From Clostridiaceae bacterium (GTDB lineage: Bacteria; Bacillota; Clostridia; DSM-8532), in contig JAAYNA010000012.1 in NCBI GenBank assembly GCA_012521105.1, positions 1 to 44,001 of the forward strand: a DNA stretch of 44,001 nucleotides. Reading direction: 5' to 3'. Position 1 is the stretch's first letter; every line of letters starts with the position of its first letter. The translations under genes were made by a program, and so were the position numbers. Below are positions 16,356 to 24,328 of this stretch, one piece after another. The notes under the pieces are model-generated. The model was not told where the DNA came from, did not search any database, and was given only the letters and a program-made list of their open reading frames with translations.

Positions 16356-17096
16356 ATGTATAGACTGATTATAATAGATGATGAACAGAAAATTTTAGAG
16401 GGGCTGACCAATCTGTTCCCATGGGAACAGATTGGGTTTATCGTTGACGGGGCTTTTTCTTCTTCCGGAAAAGCCCTTGATTATCTGTCCAATAATCCAG
16501 TGGATGTAGTTATGAGCGACATAGAAATGCCGGAAATGAATGGTATAGAGCTTTGCAAAAGGCTGAAGGAAAAAGAAATAGAAACTAAAGTAATATTTTT
16601 CAGCAGCTATCAGAATTATGAGTATTTCCGCTCGGCGATAAAGTACCAGGTGTTTGACTACCTGTTGAAACCGATAAAATATGACGAACTGCTGCTATGT
16701 TTTGAAAGAGTTAAGGAAACACTGGATCAGGAACACCAGCAAAAGGACGAAAAATCAAAGACATATTACGAGAAAATCATTCAGAGTGTTATGGAATATC
16801 TGGAGGAAAATTACAGAAATGCGTCTCTTGATGAAGCTGCGTCCCATGTCAATTTAAGCTCCAGTTATTTATCGAAAATTTTCAAGGAAAAATCGGGTAA
16901 GGGTTTTGCCGAATGCCTGCTTGATATCAGGATGAAAAAAGCATGCGAAATGCTTGACGACATTAGATATAAGAATTATGAAATTGCGTATTATGTGGGT
17001 TATGATAATCCAAAAAACTTCTCAAGGGCTTTTAAGATGTATTATAATATGAGTCCTACCGAATATCGCAACAGAAAAAAGAACAGGGATAGTTAG
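16356..17096 (+). CDS. YesN-type response regulator with AraC DNA-binding domain (system 1)
   Basis: 246 residues from ATG 16356, with CAGGAG upstream. The receiver domain (about 1-120) has acidic pocket IIIDDE, phospho-acceptor Asp55 in VVMSDIEMPEMNG, and LLKPI with the conserved lysine. After a short linker, an AraC-type double helix-turn-helix (about 145-242) shows NLSSSYLSKIFKEKSGKGF and YYVGYDNPKNFSRAFKMYY. The gene is followed 3 bases later by a YesM-type kinase, then by a sugar ABC importer. In such loci the regulator activates the adjacent importer and glycosidase genes when the kinase detects extracellular oligosaccharides. That function is inferred from context. Confidence 0.92.
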   Translation: MYRLIIIDDEQKILEGLTNLFPWEQIGFIVDGAFSSSGKALDYLSNNPVDVVMSDIEMPEMNGIELCKRLKEKEIETKVIFFSSYQNYEYFRSAIKYQVFDYLLKPIKYDELLLCFERVKETLDQEHQQKDEKSKTYYEKIIQSVMEYLEENYRNASLDEAASHVNLSSSYLSKIFKEKSGKGFAECLLDIRMKKACEMLDDIRYKNYEIAYYVGYDNPKNFSRAFKMYYNMSPTEYRNRKKNRDS

Positions 17097-17099
17097 ATC

Positions 17100-18851
17100 A
17101 TGCTCCATAAATTTTTTCTCAGAAGATTCAGAAATTATTTTTTACTAATGCTGATACCGGTAGTTATTGTTTTTATCGTTTTTTCTTTTATTTCTTCCAG
17201 ACAACTGAATCAGCAGTTGAATCTGCAGTCTGAAAACACGCTGAAAAACATTAATACAGACCTGGATTTTGTAATCAGTAATCTGGTATACCAGAATAAT
17301 TTTATCACAAGCAATGTAAGTACAGCACTTGCTCTGAAAAGAATACTTGCTTTGCCACAGGATATAGATTATCTTGATGCTGTGAATTTAAGGAATATCC
17401 AGAGTACTCTGCGCAGCATGTCAGAGTCTTATTCTTATATAGTATCGATTTATCTTTATCTTGACGATTACGAGTATCTTTTTACATCAGACAAGGGTGT
17501 CAGACATATTGACTCCTATTCCGACCATACATGGAGAAATTACTATGACAGAATGAGTGATAACTCGAATATGGTTATTAGGAGAGTTTTACCTAAAAAT
17601 CATGGCGGTGCTGGTCAGGAAGTACTTACATTTTATCACAGCATTGATTTGATGAAAGGTGTAATTGTGGTCAATATTGATATAGAGAAGTATAAATCTA
17701 TTTTGTCGGGTATTTTAAACAAGCAACATGAATCCCTGTATTTTTTCAACAGGGATAATGAACTTTTAATCGCCCTTGAGGCGGGCAGAGAAAATGTGGA
17801 TATAGATATTGAAAAACTGATTGCCGATAAAACACGCGGTATTAATAGGCAATGGGTAAAACACAATAAAAGATGGTACCTGTTTAATTATGATTACAAT
17901 GAAGAATACGGTATTTCCATTGTTTCGATGATTTCAATGGAAGCAATGCTGTATCAGTTCAAGCAGTACCTGGGTATATTCGGAATTGTTTTTGTTATCA
18001 ATGTTTTTGTGGTATTGTGTATATCCTATATTACAACAGACAGGAACTTCAAACAGATTAATTACATGGTTGAAATATTTAATCAGGTAGAAAAAGGAAT
18101 CTATCCCAAACAACCCAAAGGAAAGACAAAAGATGAGTACGATGTTGTTATGAATAACATTATCCATCTTTTCCTTGACACGGTAAGACTGAATTCCAAA
18201 CTGAAGGAAAAGGAGTATCAGACAAATCTGGCAGAATTAAAGGCTTTACAGTCGCAGATTAATCCTCATTTCCTGTACAATACATTGCAGAGTTTTGCAT
18301 TTGAAATTGCAAAAAGAGAAGGAAAAACAGACCAGACTTCAAAAGCCATTCTTGACTTGTCGGATATTCTTAAGTATTCCCTGGCAAATCCCACTAAGCT
18401 GGTTCCGCTAAGTGAAGAGGTTCTGTATTTACGTAAGTATGCAGAAATTCAAAGGTATCGTTTTGGAGATCAGTTTATTATTTATTACGAAATAGATGAT
18501 GAATTAAGAGACTTTCCGGTATTCAGGCTTTTACTGCAGCCACTTGTTGAAAATAGCATTTTACACGGTATTCGTAATTCAAAAAAGAAAGGCTATATAA
18601 AAATTAAAGCTTTTATTCTGGACCGAATGGTGAAATTTCATGTAACCGATAATGGTGTGGGTATGTCAAAAACAGAACTTAACACATTAAGGGAAAACAT
18701 AAATAAAAGCAATAGCAACAGTATAGGCCTATCTAATGTTAACAGCAGACTGGTTTTACACTATGGAGAGGAAAGCAGTCTGCATATACGTTCGGTAAAA
18801 GGCAGAGGAACAAGTATTTCCTTTCACATACCATATCAGATAGAGAATTAA
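17100..18851 (+). CDS. YesM-type sensor histidine kinase (system 1)
   Basis: 583 residues from ATG 17100. One helix near the N-terminus (about 13-33), an extracellular sensing region of about 260 residues, a second helix (about 293-315, GIFGIVFVINVFVVLCISYI), and a HAMP-like linker. The cytoplasmic core has the His_kinase motif LQSQINPHFLYNTLQSF (His390) and an HATPase region with LLLQPLVENSILHGI, VTDNGVGM and GIGLSNVNSRL-like GLSNVNSRL. LytS/YesM-family kinases signal to AraC-type regulators. It pairs with the response regulator just upstream. Sensing of xylo-oligosaccharides is inferred from the neighbouring importer and GH10 gene. Confidence 0.92.
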   Translation: MLHKFFLRRFRNYFLLMLIPVVIVFIVFSFISSRQLNQQLNLQSENTLKNINTDLDFVISNLVYQNNFITSNVSTALALKRILALPQDIDYLDAVNLRNIQSTLRSMSESYSYIVSIYLYLDDYEYLFTSDKGVRHIDSYSDHTWRNYYDRMSDNSNMVIRRVLPKNHGGAGQEVLTFYHSIDLMKGVIVVNIDIEKYKSILSGILNKQHESLYFFNRDNELLIALEAGRENVDIDIEKLIADKTRGINRQWVKHNKRWYLFNYDYNEEYGISIVSMISMEAMLYQFKQYLGIFGIVFVINVFVVLCISYITTDRNFKQINYMVEIFNQVEKGIYPKQPKGKTKDEYDVVMNNIIHLFLDTVRLNSKLKEKEYQTNLAELKALQSQINPHFLYNTLQSFAFEIAKREGKTDQTSKAILDLSDILKYSLANPTKLVPLSEEVLYLRKYAEIQRYRFGDQFIIYYEIDDELRDFPVFRLLLQPLVENSILHGIRNSKKKGYIKIKAFILDRMVKFHVTDNGVGMSKTELNTLRENINKSNSNSIGLSNVNSRLVLHYGEESSLHIRSVKGRGTSISFHIPYQIEN

Positions 18852-19017
18852 AATAATAAAACGAGAAGAAATATCTTAAATGATGATACCTTGGCCTAAA
18901 AGAGACAAAAAACTGAAGAAAAAGAACAAGTCAAATCTCTTTTTTCATCTTGCCAAAGTACCCTATAATAACATACGTACAGTAATATAACTTATTAAGT
19001 AAGAGGAGGTCAATAAA

Positions 19018-20379
19018 ATGAAAAGACTAATTTCTATTGTGCTGGTTTGTTTGATGATCATGGCTCTGGCTGCTTGTGGTAATACATCGGATAAGCCGGC
19101 AACAGGAACAACTCCAGATACAACACAGACTCCGACAGGTAAGGGGACTGTAACAGACAGAGGTTATACAATTCCCGACGAGGATGTAACAATCAGGTTT
19201 TCCTGGTGGGGTGGCGACGAAAGAGCTGAAGCAACACTTGCTGTTATTGATCAGTTTATGAAAATGTATCCTAACGTTACAATTGAAGGCGAGTATGGCA
19301 GCAGTGACGGATATCATGATAAACTGTCAACCCAGCTTGCATCGGGTACAGCAGCAGACATTGTACAGGTTGACCCTGAAACCTTCCCTACATATATAGG
19401 CGGAGATTATTTTCACGATTTCAAAGATTTCGGGTTCGATTTGTCGAATTTTGATGAATCCTACATCGGCCTTTCCATCAATGGACGCTATGATGGAAAA
19501 CAGTTAGGTCTGCCAACTGGTATTTCGGGTGTTGGACTTCTTTACAACAAGGATTTAGCCGAAGAGATCGGAATTGATTTTACTCAGGATTATACATGGG
19601 AAGATTTAATTGAATGGGGCAGAAAGGTAAGAGAGTATGATGACAGCCTTTATCTGCTTTGCATGAACAAGGACTATATAACAAATGTGGTTGTTTATAC
19701 CTATCTGAAACAGAAGATGGGCGACACCATGTTTAACATGAATGAAAGAACAATTAATCTGCAGAATGAGGATCTTTTGGAAGTATTAAATCTTGTTAAG
19801 GCTCTGTACGACAATGAGGTTATTCCTCCTGCATCCTATATGGCAGCATACAGTGGTGATGATATGCAGTCCGATCCGAACTGGATTGCAGGCAAATATG
19901 TTGCATGCTTTACCTATGTATCTACAATAGATGTTATGGTAGCAGCAGCACCTGATCAAAACTATGCTATGGGTAACCTGGCTGTAATGAAAGATGCCAA
20001 GAATACAGGCTGGCAGAGTAACACTCCTCAGGTTCTTGCGATTACTAAAACAAGCAAATATCCGGAAGTATGTGCCGCATTCCTTGATTATTTCTTTAAT
20101 AATGAAACCGCCATGGAAACTCTTGCATGTACACGTTCAGTACCTCCAACTGCAAAAGCCAGAGAGGTTTGCGAGAGAACAGGAACTTTAAGCACCCTTG
20201 CCATGGATGGTGCAAATATAACATCTAAAATGGCCGGTCTTGTAAATGATGGTATTTCTTCCTCACAGGAAGGTAAAGCAATTATTGCAGAAGCTGTTGA
20301 AAAAATCGGATATGCTGCAGGAACACCTGAAGATATAGCTGCAAGCACATATAGCCTGCTTAAGGGACTTGTTGACTAA
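19018..20379 (+). CDS. ABC sugar-binding lipoprotein (importer 1)
   Basis: 453 residues from ATG 19018, with AAGAGGAGG upstream. Signal peptide with lipobox MALAACGN (modified Cys20), then a low-complexity Thr/Pro linker (about 24-42). The family 1 solute-binding fold follows, with VTIRFSWWGGDERAEATLAV, STQLASGTAADIVQVDPETF and a GLPTGISGVGLLYNKDLAEE hinge. It is the extracellular receptor for a CUT1-type importer formed with the two permeases downstream. The ligand is probably a xylo-oligosaccharide, given the GH10 at the operon's end. A strong hairpin separates it from the first permease. Confidence 0.92.
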   Translation: MKRLISIVLVCLMIMALAACGNTSDKPATGTTPDTTQTPTGKGTVTDRGYTIPDEDVTIRFSWWGGDERAEATLAVIDQFMKMYPNVTIEGEYGSSDGYHDKLSTQLASGTAADIVQVDPETFPTYIGGDYFHDFKDFGFDLSNFDESYIGLSINGRYDGKQLGLPTGISGVGLLYNKDLAEEIGIDFTQDYTWEDLIEWGRKVREYDDSLYLLCMNKDYITNVVVYTYLKQKMGDTMFNMNERTINLQNEDLLEVLNLVKALYDNEVIPPASYMAAYSGDDMQSDPNWIAGKYVACFTYVSTIDVMVAAAPDQNYAMGNLAVMKDAKNTGWQSNTPQVLAITKTSKYPEVCAAFLDYFFNNETAMETLACTRSVPPTAKAREVCERTGTLSTLAMDGANITSKMAGLVNDGISSSQEGKAIIAEAVEKIGYAAGTPEDIAASTYSLLKGLVD

Positions 20380-20463
20380 TAACCTGTCAAAGACAGCTTT
20401 ACAGATAAATGATTAGCAGTGTTACAGTCACAATTCACATAAGTATTAATGAATCAATAACAG

Positions 20464-20488
20464 ATGGGTGTCCCAATGGGACACCCAT
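20464..20488 (+). repeat. Perfect 11-bp hairpin between binding-protein and permease genes
   Basis: ATGGGTGTCCC (20464-20474), loop AAT, GGGACACCCAT (20478-20488). No T run follows, so it is not a standard terminator. Such stem-loops after binding-protein genes often protect the upstream mRNA segment and allow excess binding protein over permeases; that role is inferred here. Confidence 0.75.
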
Positions 20489-20552
20489 GATAATAAATAA
20501 GAAAGTTATGAGAAATTTTCCATAGAAACTTTTATTGAGAGGATGACCCTTA

Positions 20553-21464
20553 GTGGTGAATAAAAAGGCCAAGATAAGAAAATACAAGAAAAGAGACTAT
20601 CAGGCATTTTTGTACCTGCTACCCTGGCTGGTGGGTTTTGCAGTCTTGCAATTATATCCGTTTATAACTTCTCTGTACTATTCCTTCACCGACTACAAAA
20701 TTTCAGTAGCACCTAACTTTATAGGACTGAAGAATTATACGAAGCTTTTTACACAGGATCCGGAGTTTTGGAATTCACTTAAGGTAACGCTGTTGTACAC
20801 TTTATATACCGTTCCGGGAAAACTGCTTATGGCACTTGCTGTTGCAGTGTTCCTTAACCGTGACATAAAAGGTATTAACTTAATCCGGACACTATATTAT
20901 ATTCCATCGTTGTTTGGTGGCAGTGTTGCTATAGCAATTCTGTGGAAGATATTGTTCGTGGATAACGGAGTTATTAATGCAATGCTGAATACAGTCGGAC
21001 TTCCTTCACTGCAGTGGTGGGGCAGCACAAAACTGGCTCTGCGCACCATTTGTATGCTGGAAATATGGCAGTTTGGTTCGTCTATGGTTATGTTTCTGGC
21101 TGCTCTGAAAAATGTGCAAAAGGAATTATATGAAGCAGCATCAATTGATGGCGCCGGAAAAATTCGTATGTTTTTCAAAATAACAATACCTCATATTACC
21201 CCTATTATTTTCTTTAATTTAATTATGCAGACCATTCAGGCATTCCAAAACTTTACGTCGGCATTTGTTATTACAAAAGGGGGACCCTTGAAATCTACCT
21301 ATGTTTTAGGAATGAAGCTTTACACCGAAGCATTCTCGTACTTCAAGATGGGATATGGCAGTGCCATTTCATGGGTTATATTTACTTTGATTATGACAGT
21401 TACATTAATTCTGTTCCGCTCATCTTCTGCCTGGGTTTATTATGAAGATAGCGGGGATTTTTAA
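20553..21464 (+). CDS. ABC sugar importer permease (importer 1, MalF-like)
   Basis: 303 residues from GTG 20553, with GAGAGGATG upstream (a second GTG directly follows and could be used). Six hydrophobic helices. N-terminal region FLYLLPWLVGFAVLQLYPFI and SLYYSFTDYKI are typical of CUT1 MalF-like permeases. The cytoplasmic EAA loop, which contacts the ATPase, reads YEAASIDGAGKIRMFFKITI. It is cotranscribed with the binding protein upstream and the second permease downstream. No ATPase gene is present in the operon. Confidence 0.92.
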   Translation: MVNKKAKIRKYKKRDYQAFLYLLPWLVGFAVLQLYPFITSLYYSFTDYKISVAPNFIGLKNYTKLFTQDPEFWNSLKVTLLYTLYTVPGKLLMALAVAVFLNRDIKGINLIRTLYYIPSLFGGSVAIAILWKILFVDNGVINAMLNTVGLPSLQWWGSTKLALRTICMLEIWQFGSSMVMFLAALKNVQKELYEAASIDGAGKIRMFFKITIPHITPIIFFNLIMQTIQAFQNFTSAFVITKGGPLKSTYVLGMKLYTEAFSYFKMGYGSAISWVIFTLIMTVTLILFRSSSAWVYYEDSGDF

Positions 21465-21477
21465 AGGGGGGATAATC

Positions 21478-22326
21478 ATGGGAAAAGAAATGAAAAAAAT
21501 GTCGGGGATGGTTGTTCAATATCTGATAATCGCTATAATTGGTATCTTCCTGCTTTATCCGATTATATGGATGTTTTTTGCAACATTCAAAACCAATGAA
21601 GAGATTTTTGGCTCCATTAAGCTGCTGCCTAGCAAATTCAGCTTACAATATTATATTGAAGGCTGGAAAGGACGCGGAAATATAAGCTATACACAATTCT
21701 TTATTAATACATTTAAACTGGTTATACCAACAGTGTTCCTTACGGTTGCATCCTGTGCCCTGGTTGCTTACGGATTTGCAAGATTCAAGTTTCCGGGAAA
21801 AAAAATATTGTTTACTGTTCTGATTGCGACATTAATGCTGCCAAATGCAGTTATTATTATACCAAGATATACTCTGTACAATAGTTTTGGATGGATTAAC
21901 TCATACCTGCCCTTTTATGTACCTGCTTTGTTGGCATGTTACCCGTTTTTTGTCTTTATGCTGATACAGTTCATGCGGGGTTTACCGAAAGAGCTGGATC
22001 AGTCGGCCTATATTGATGGCTGTGGAACTTTAAGAACATTTGTGCAGATTTTATTACCGCTTATGAAGCCTGCGCTGTTTTCTGCAGGGTTGTTCCAGTT
22101 CCTGTGGACATATAATGACTACTTTAATTCATTGATTTTTATAAACTCTGTAAGCAAGTACCCGATATCACTGGCACTGAAGCTATCCCTTGACTCAGAA
22201 TCGGTGGTTGTCTGGGGAAGGATGATGGCTATGTCATTTGTTGCTGTATTGCCTGTTATGCTTCTGTTCTTTTTTGCGCAGAAATATTTTGTAGAGGGTA
22301 TTGCTACAACCGGCATTAAAGGATAA
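21478..22326 (+). CDS. ABC sugar importer permease (importer 1, MalG-like)
   Basis: 282 residues. The ATG at 21478 is chosen because AAAGGGGGG stands just upstream; the longer frame would add 12 residues inside the end of the preceding permease gene. Six helices, first one QYLIIAIIGIFLLYPIIWMF. The EAA-type loop is SAYIDGCGTLRTFVQILLPL. The C-terminus YFVEGIATTGIKG is the usual MalG-like ending. It forms the channel with the preceding permease. A terminator follows 15 bases after the stop. Confidence 0.92.
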   Translation: MGKEMKKMSGMVVQYLIIAIIGIFLLYPIIWMFFATFKTNEEIFGSIKLLPSKFSLQYYIEGWKGRGNISYTQFFINTFKLVIPTVFLTVASCALVAYGFARFKFPGKKILFTVLIATLMLPNAVIIIPRYTLYNSFGWINSYLPFYVPALLACYPFFVFMLIQFMRGLPKELDQSAYIDGCGTLRTFVQILLPLMKPALFSAGLFQFLWTYNDYFNSLIFINSVSKYPISLALKLSLDSESVVVWGRMMAMSFVAVLPVMLLFFFAQKYFVEGIATTGIKG

Positions 22327-22340
22327 AAAAATGTGTTTAT

Positions 22341-22367
22341 AAGCCCCCTTTGGGGCTTTAATATTTT
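22341..22367 (+). terminator. Intrinsic terminator of importer 1 operon
   Basis: AAGCCCC (22341-22347), loop CTTT, GGGGCTT (22352-22358), then TAATATTTT. It separates importer 1 from the GH10 gene. Confidence 0.8.
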
Positions 22368-22467
22368 CGTATTGATTTTACGATATATACAGTATCAGTT
22401 AAACTTCTGAAAAGATTGAATATTCGGATGGTTTTAAGTTTAGAATATCAATAAAGGAAGTGGAGAT

Positions 22468-23946
22468 ATGGTAGTAAAAGTTAAAATTACAGGAGCAAAC
22501 CGGGAGCCTGTTCCAGAGTATTTGCTTAATACCCTTTATGCAAGTGATCTTCATTTTGAGCCGGATATCCGGAAAAGCCGCATTATGCCCGATGGAACAG
22601 TGGAGCTTGAAGTTACAAAGAGTCCGTATATGCTGCATGCCAGGCTGAATATTCCACTGTACGGTAATATATGGGTTATGGCACATAATCAGGGGCAGGG
22701 TTATACAACCGATACAATAGATTTTGTTTCAGAAGCAGTTCAAACTTACATCTATGAGGCTGAAAGGATTGGAAAAGGCCTTAAACTTTCTGTTTATGCC
22801 AAAGGGCATTTGGACGCTGCTTATGAATACAAAGAGCTTTCTGAAAAAGGTATAGATCGGGATTACTGCAGGTTAAAGGCTCTTTCCCATGCGGTTTTTG
22901 CAGCTGAGGCTGCCTTGTTTGAGGCTTCTCAGGCAAAAATTGAAACAAATCCAAGGCCTGACATTCTTCTTGGATGTAATGCCTTTAAATATTCAGGGGA
23001 TAATCTTTATTCCCATTATTTTAAAAATCTTTTTAATTTTGCAACCATTCCCTTTTATTATTACCAGGTTGTTCCCGAGGAGGGAGTATTTGATTATGCC
23101 CGCAGGGACGAGATTTTAAAATGGTGTGAATCGAATGGGATAAAGGCAAAAGGGCATCCTTTGTGGTTTGGTCATGAAGGGGTTAACCCCAAATGGATGT
23201 TTGGTAAAAGTTATAAGGAGTTGTCCGGGTTTGCTGCAGAATACATCAAGAAAACCGTTACCAGATACCGCAGGCGAATAGATGTGTGGGATTCAATTAA
23301 TGAACCCCACGACTGGGCAAACTGCTTTGACTTCACCCAGGACCAGCTTATGGATCTGGCACGTATATGCTGCGATACGGTTCGCGAAAGCAACCCCTAT
23401 GCTACATCTATAATAAATGTCTGTCTGCCTTTTGCAGAGTATGTTGCAGGGAAGTTTGTCTGCTATGGCCCGGTTTTCGATCAGCCCGTGTCACCATTGT
23501 CTTTCTTTGAAAGGGCTATAGAGAAAGGTATTGATTTTGACGTAATTGGTGTACAGTTCTATTTTCCTGCCCGGGATATGGTGGCAGTAAGTCTTCTTCT
23601 GGATGAATATGCCCGGTTTGGTAAACCTATTCATATAACCGAGATTGGAGTTCCAAGCGGTCCTGCACGCGGTGAGCGGGATAATGTAGAAACGGCTGAT
23701 CCCCAGTCACAGATAGGTTTAACCAAAGGAATCTGGCATGCGCCATGGGATGAGCATATTCAGGCCGACTGGATGGAACAGTTTTATACAATTGCGGCAG
23801 CAAGGGCGGAAATAAAAGCCCTTACATGGTGGGATTTCCAGGACCCGGGTTTTATGAAGACATCCCCGTTTCTGTTTGAGGACTTTGTACCCCGTGAAAT
23901 GTATTTTAGATTGAAGGCATTAAAGAATAAAATCATGGGTTTATAG
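22468..23946 (+). CDS. Cytoplasmic GH10 glycoside hydrolase (xylanase family)
   Basis: 492 residues from ATG 22468, with AAGGAAGTGGAG upstream. No signal peptide, so it acts on imported oligosaccharides. About 110 N-terminal residues form a beta-rich domain. The GH10 barrel follows, with WDSINEPHDWANCF (acid/base Glu279), VIGVQFYF and ITEIGVPSG (nucleophile Glu392). Strand 3 reads AKGHPLWFGHEG instead of the usual GHTLVWHxQ of secreted xylanases, which marks an atypical GH10 branch. The end region has LTWWDFQDPGF. It probably cleaves xylo-oligosaccharides delivered by importer 1. An exo-acting or arabinose-tolerant activity is possible but cannot be read from the sequence. Confidence 0.85.
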   Translation: MVVKVKITGANREPVPEYLLNTLYASDLHFEPDIRKSRIMPDGTVELEVTKSPYMLHARLNIPLYGNIWVMAHNQGQGYTTDTIDFVSEAVQTYIYEAERIGKGLKLSVYAKGHLDAAYEYKELSEKGIDRDYCRLKALSHAVFAAEAALFEASQAKIETNPRPDILLGCNAFKYSGDNLYSHYFKNLFNFATIPFYYYQVVPEEGVFDYARRDEILKWCESNGIKAKGHPLWFGHEGVNPKWMFGKSYKELSGFAAEYIKKTVTRYRRRIDVWDSINEPHDWANCFDFTQDQLMDLARICCDTVRESNPYATSIINVCLPFAEYVAGKFVCYGPVFDQPVSPLSFFERAIEKGIDFDVIGVQFYFPARDMVAVSLLLDEYARFGKPIHITEIGVPSGPARGERDNVETADPQSQIGLTKGIWHAPWDEHIQADWMEQFYTIAAARAEIKALTWWDFQDPGFMKTSPFLFEDFVPREMYFRLKALKNKIMGL

Positions 23947-23960
23947 ATTGTGTAGAACAA

Positions 23961-23999
23961 AAATACCTTTGCCAAAGTTTTGGGCAGAGGTATTTTTTA
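23961..23999 (+). terminator. Intrinsic terminator after GH10 gene
   Basis: AAATACCTTTGCC (from 23961) pairs with GGGCAGAGGTATTT, allowing a wobble pair, around an AAAGTTT loop. It ends in a run of six T residues. Confidence 0.8.
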
Positions 24000-24017
24000 A
24001 TATTTTTAAAAAAGGCA

Positions 24018-24048
24018 TTGACATTGACGTTACGTAAAGGTGTAGACT
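24018..24048 (+). promoter_or_regulatory. MerR-type promoter with 19-base spacer and GTTACGTAA operator
   Basis: TTGACA (24018-24023) and TAGACT (24043-24048) are separated by 19 bases, the stretched spacing on which MerR-family activators act. Between them lies GACGTTACGTAAAGGTGTA, a dyad-containing sequence typical of TipA/Mta-like operators. It stands just before a broken MerR-type gene. Confidence 0.6.
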
Positions 24049-24069
24049 ATTCCTGTCGGGAGGTTTGAA

Positions 24070-24246
24070 ATGGAATACACGGTGCAAAAACTTGCAAAAG
24101 TGTCGGGAGTTACAGCAAGAACACTGCGTTACTATGATGAAATCGGTATTCTTAAGCCGGCAAGAATAAATTCATCAGGTTATCGAATATATGGAAGCAG
24201 GGAAGTTGACAGGCTGCAGCAAATTCTCTTTTCTGTAAAAAACTAA
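24070..24246 (+). pseudogene. MerR-family regulator remnant (DNA-binding domain only)
   Basis: ATG 24070 with CGGGAGG upstream; 58 residues. It encodes a complete MerR winged-helix start: VQKLAKVSGVTARTLRYYDE, IGILKPARINSSGYRIYG and VDRLQQILF, then stops. A neighbouring frame continues for about 15 residues with FCKKLTLSLNIL, which resembles the usual FyrelGlsLeeI continuation. This suggests a frameshift at the A-run near 24238 followed by loss of the rest of the gene. The dimerisation helix and effector domain are absent. Family members of this type (TipA/Mta-like) respond to drugs or other ligands. Confidence 0.72.
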
Positions 24247-24270
24247 CCCTATCTCTTAATATATTATTCG

Positions 24271-24300
24271 TTGACAGCTGAATTGGAATTTGTATATAGT
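24271..24300 (+). promoter_or_regulatory. Sigma-A promoter of two-component system 2
   Basis: Consensus TTGACA (24271-24276), an 18-base spacer, TATAGT (24295-24300), 28 bases before the kinase start codon. It overlaps the decayed end of the MerR remnant. Confidence 0.65.
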
Positions 24301-24328
24301 TAATGTATATAATATAGAGGTAATGAAA

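Noticed and set aside
18905-18935. Possible direct repeat before importer 1 (AAACTGAA ... CAAGTCAA) like that of importer 2
   Set aside because: Only about six of nine positions agree, and the downstream -35 is poor. The match to the importer 2 element is not convincing.
20464-20488. Hairpin as an intrinsic terminator
   Set aside because: No T run follows, and the permease genes downstream have no visible promoter of their own.
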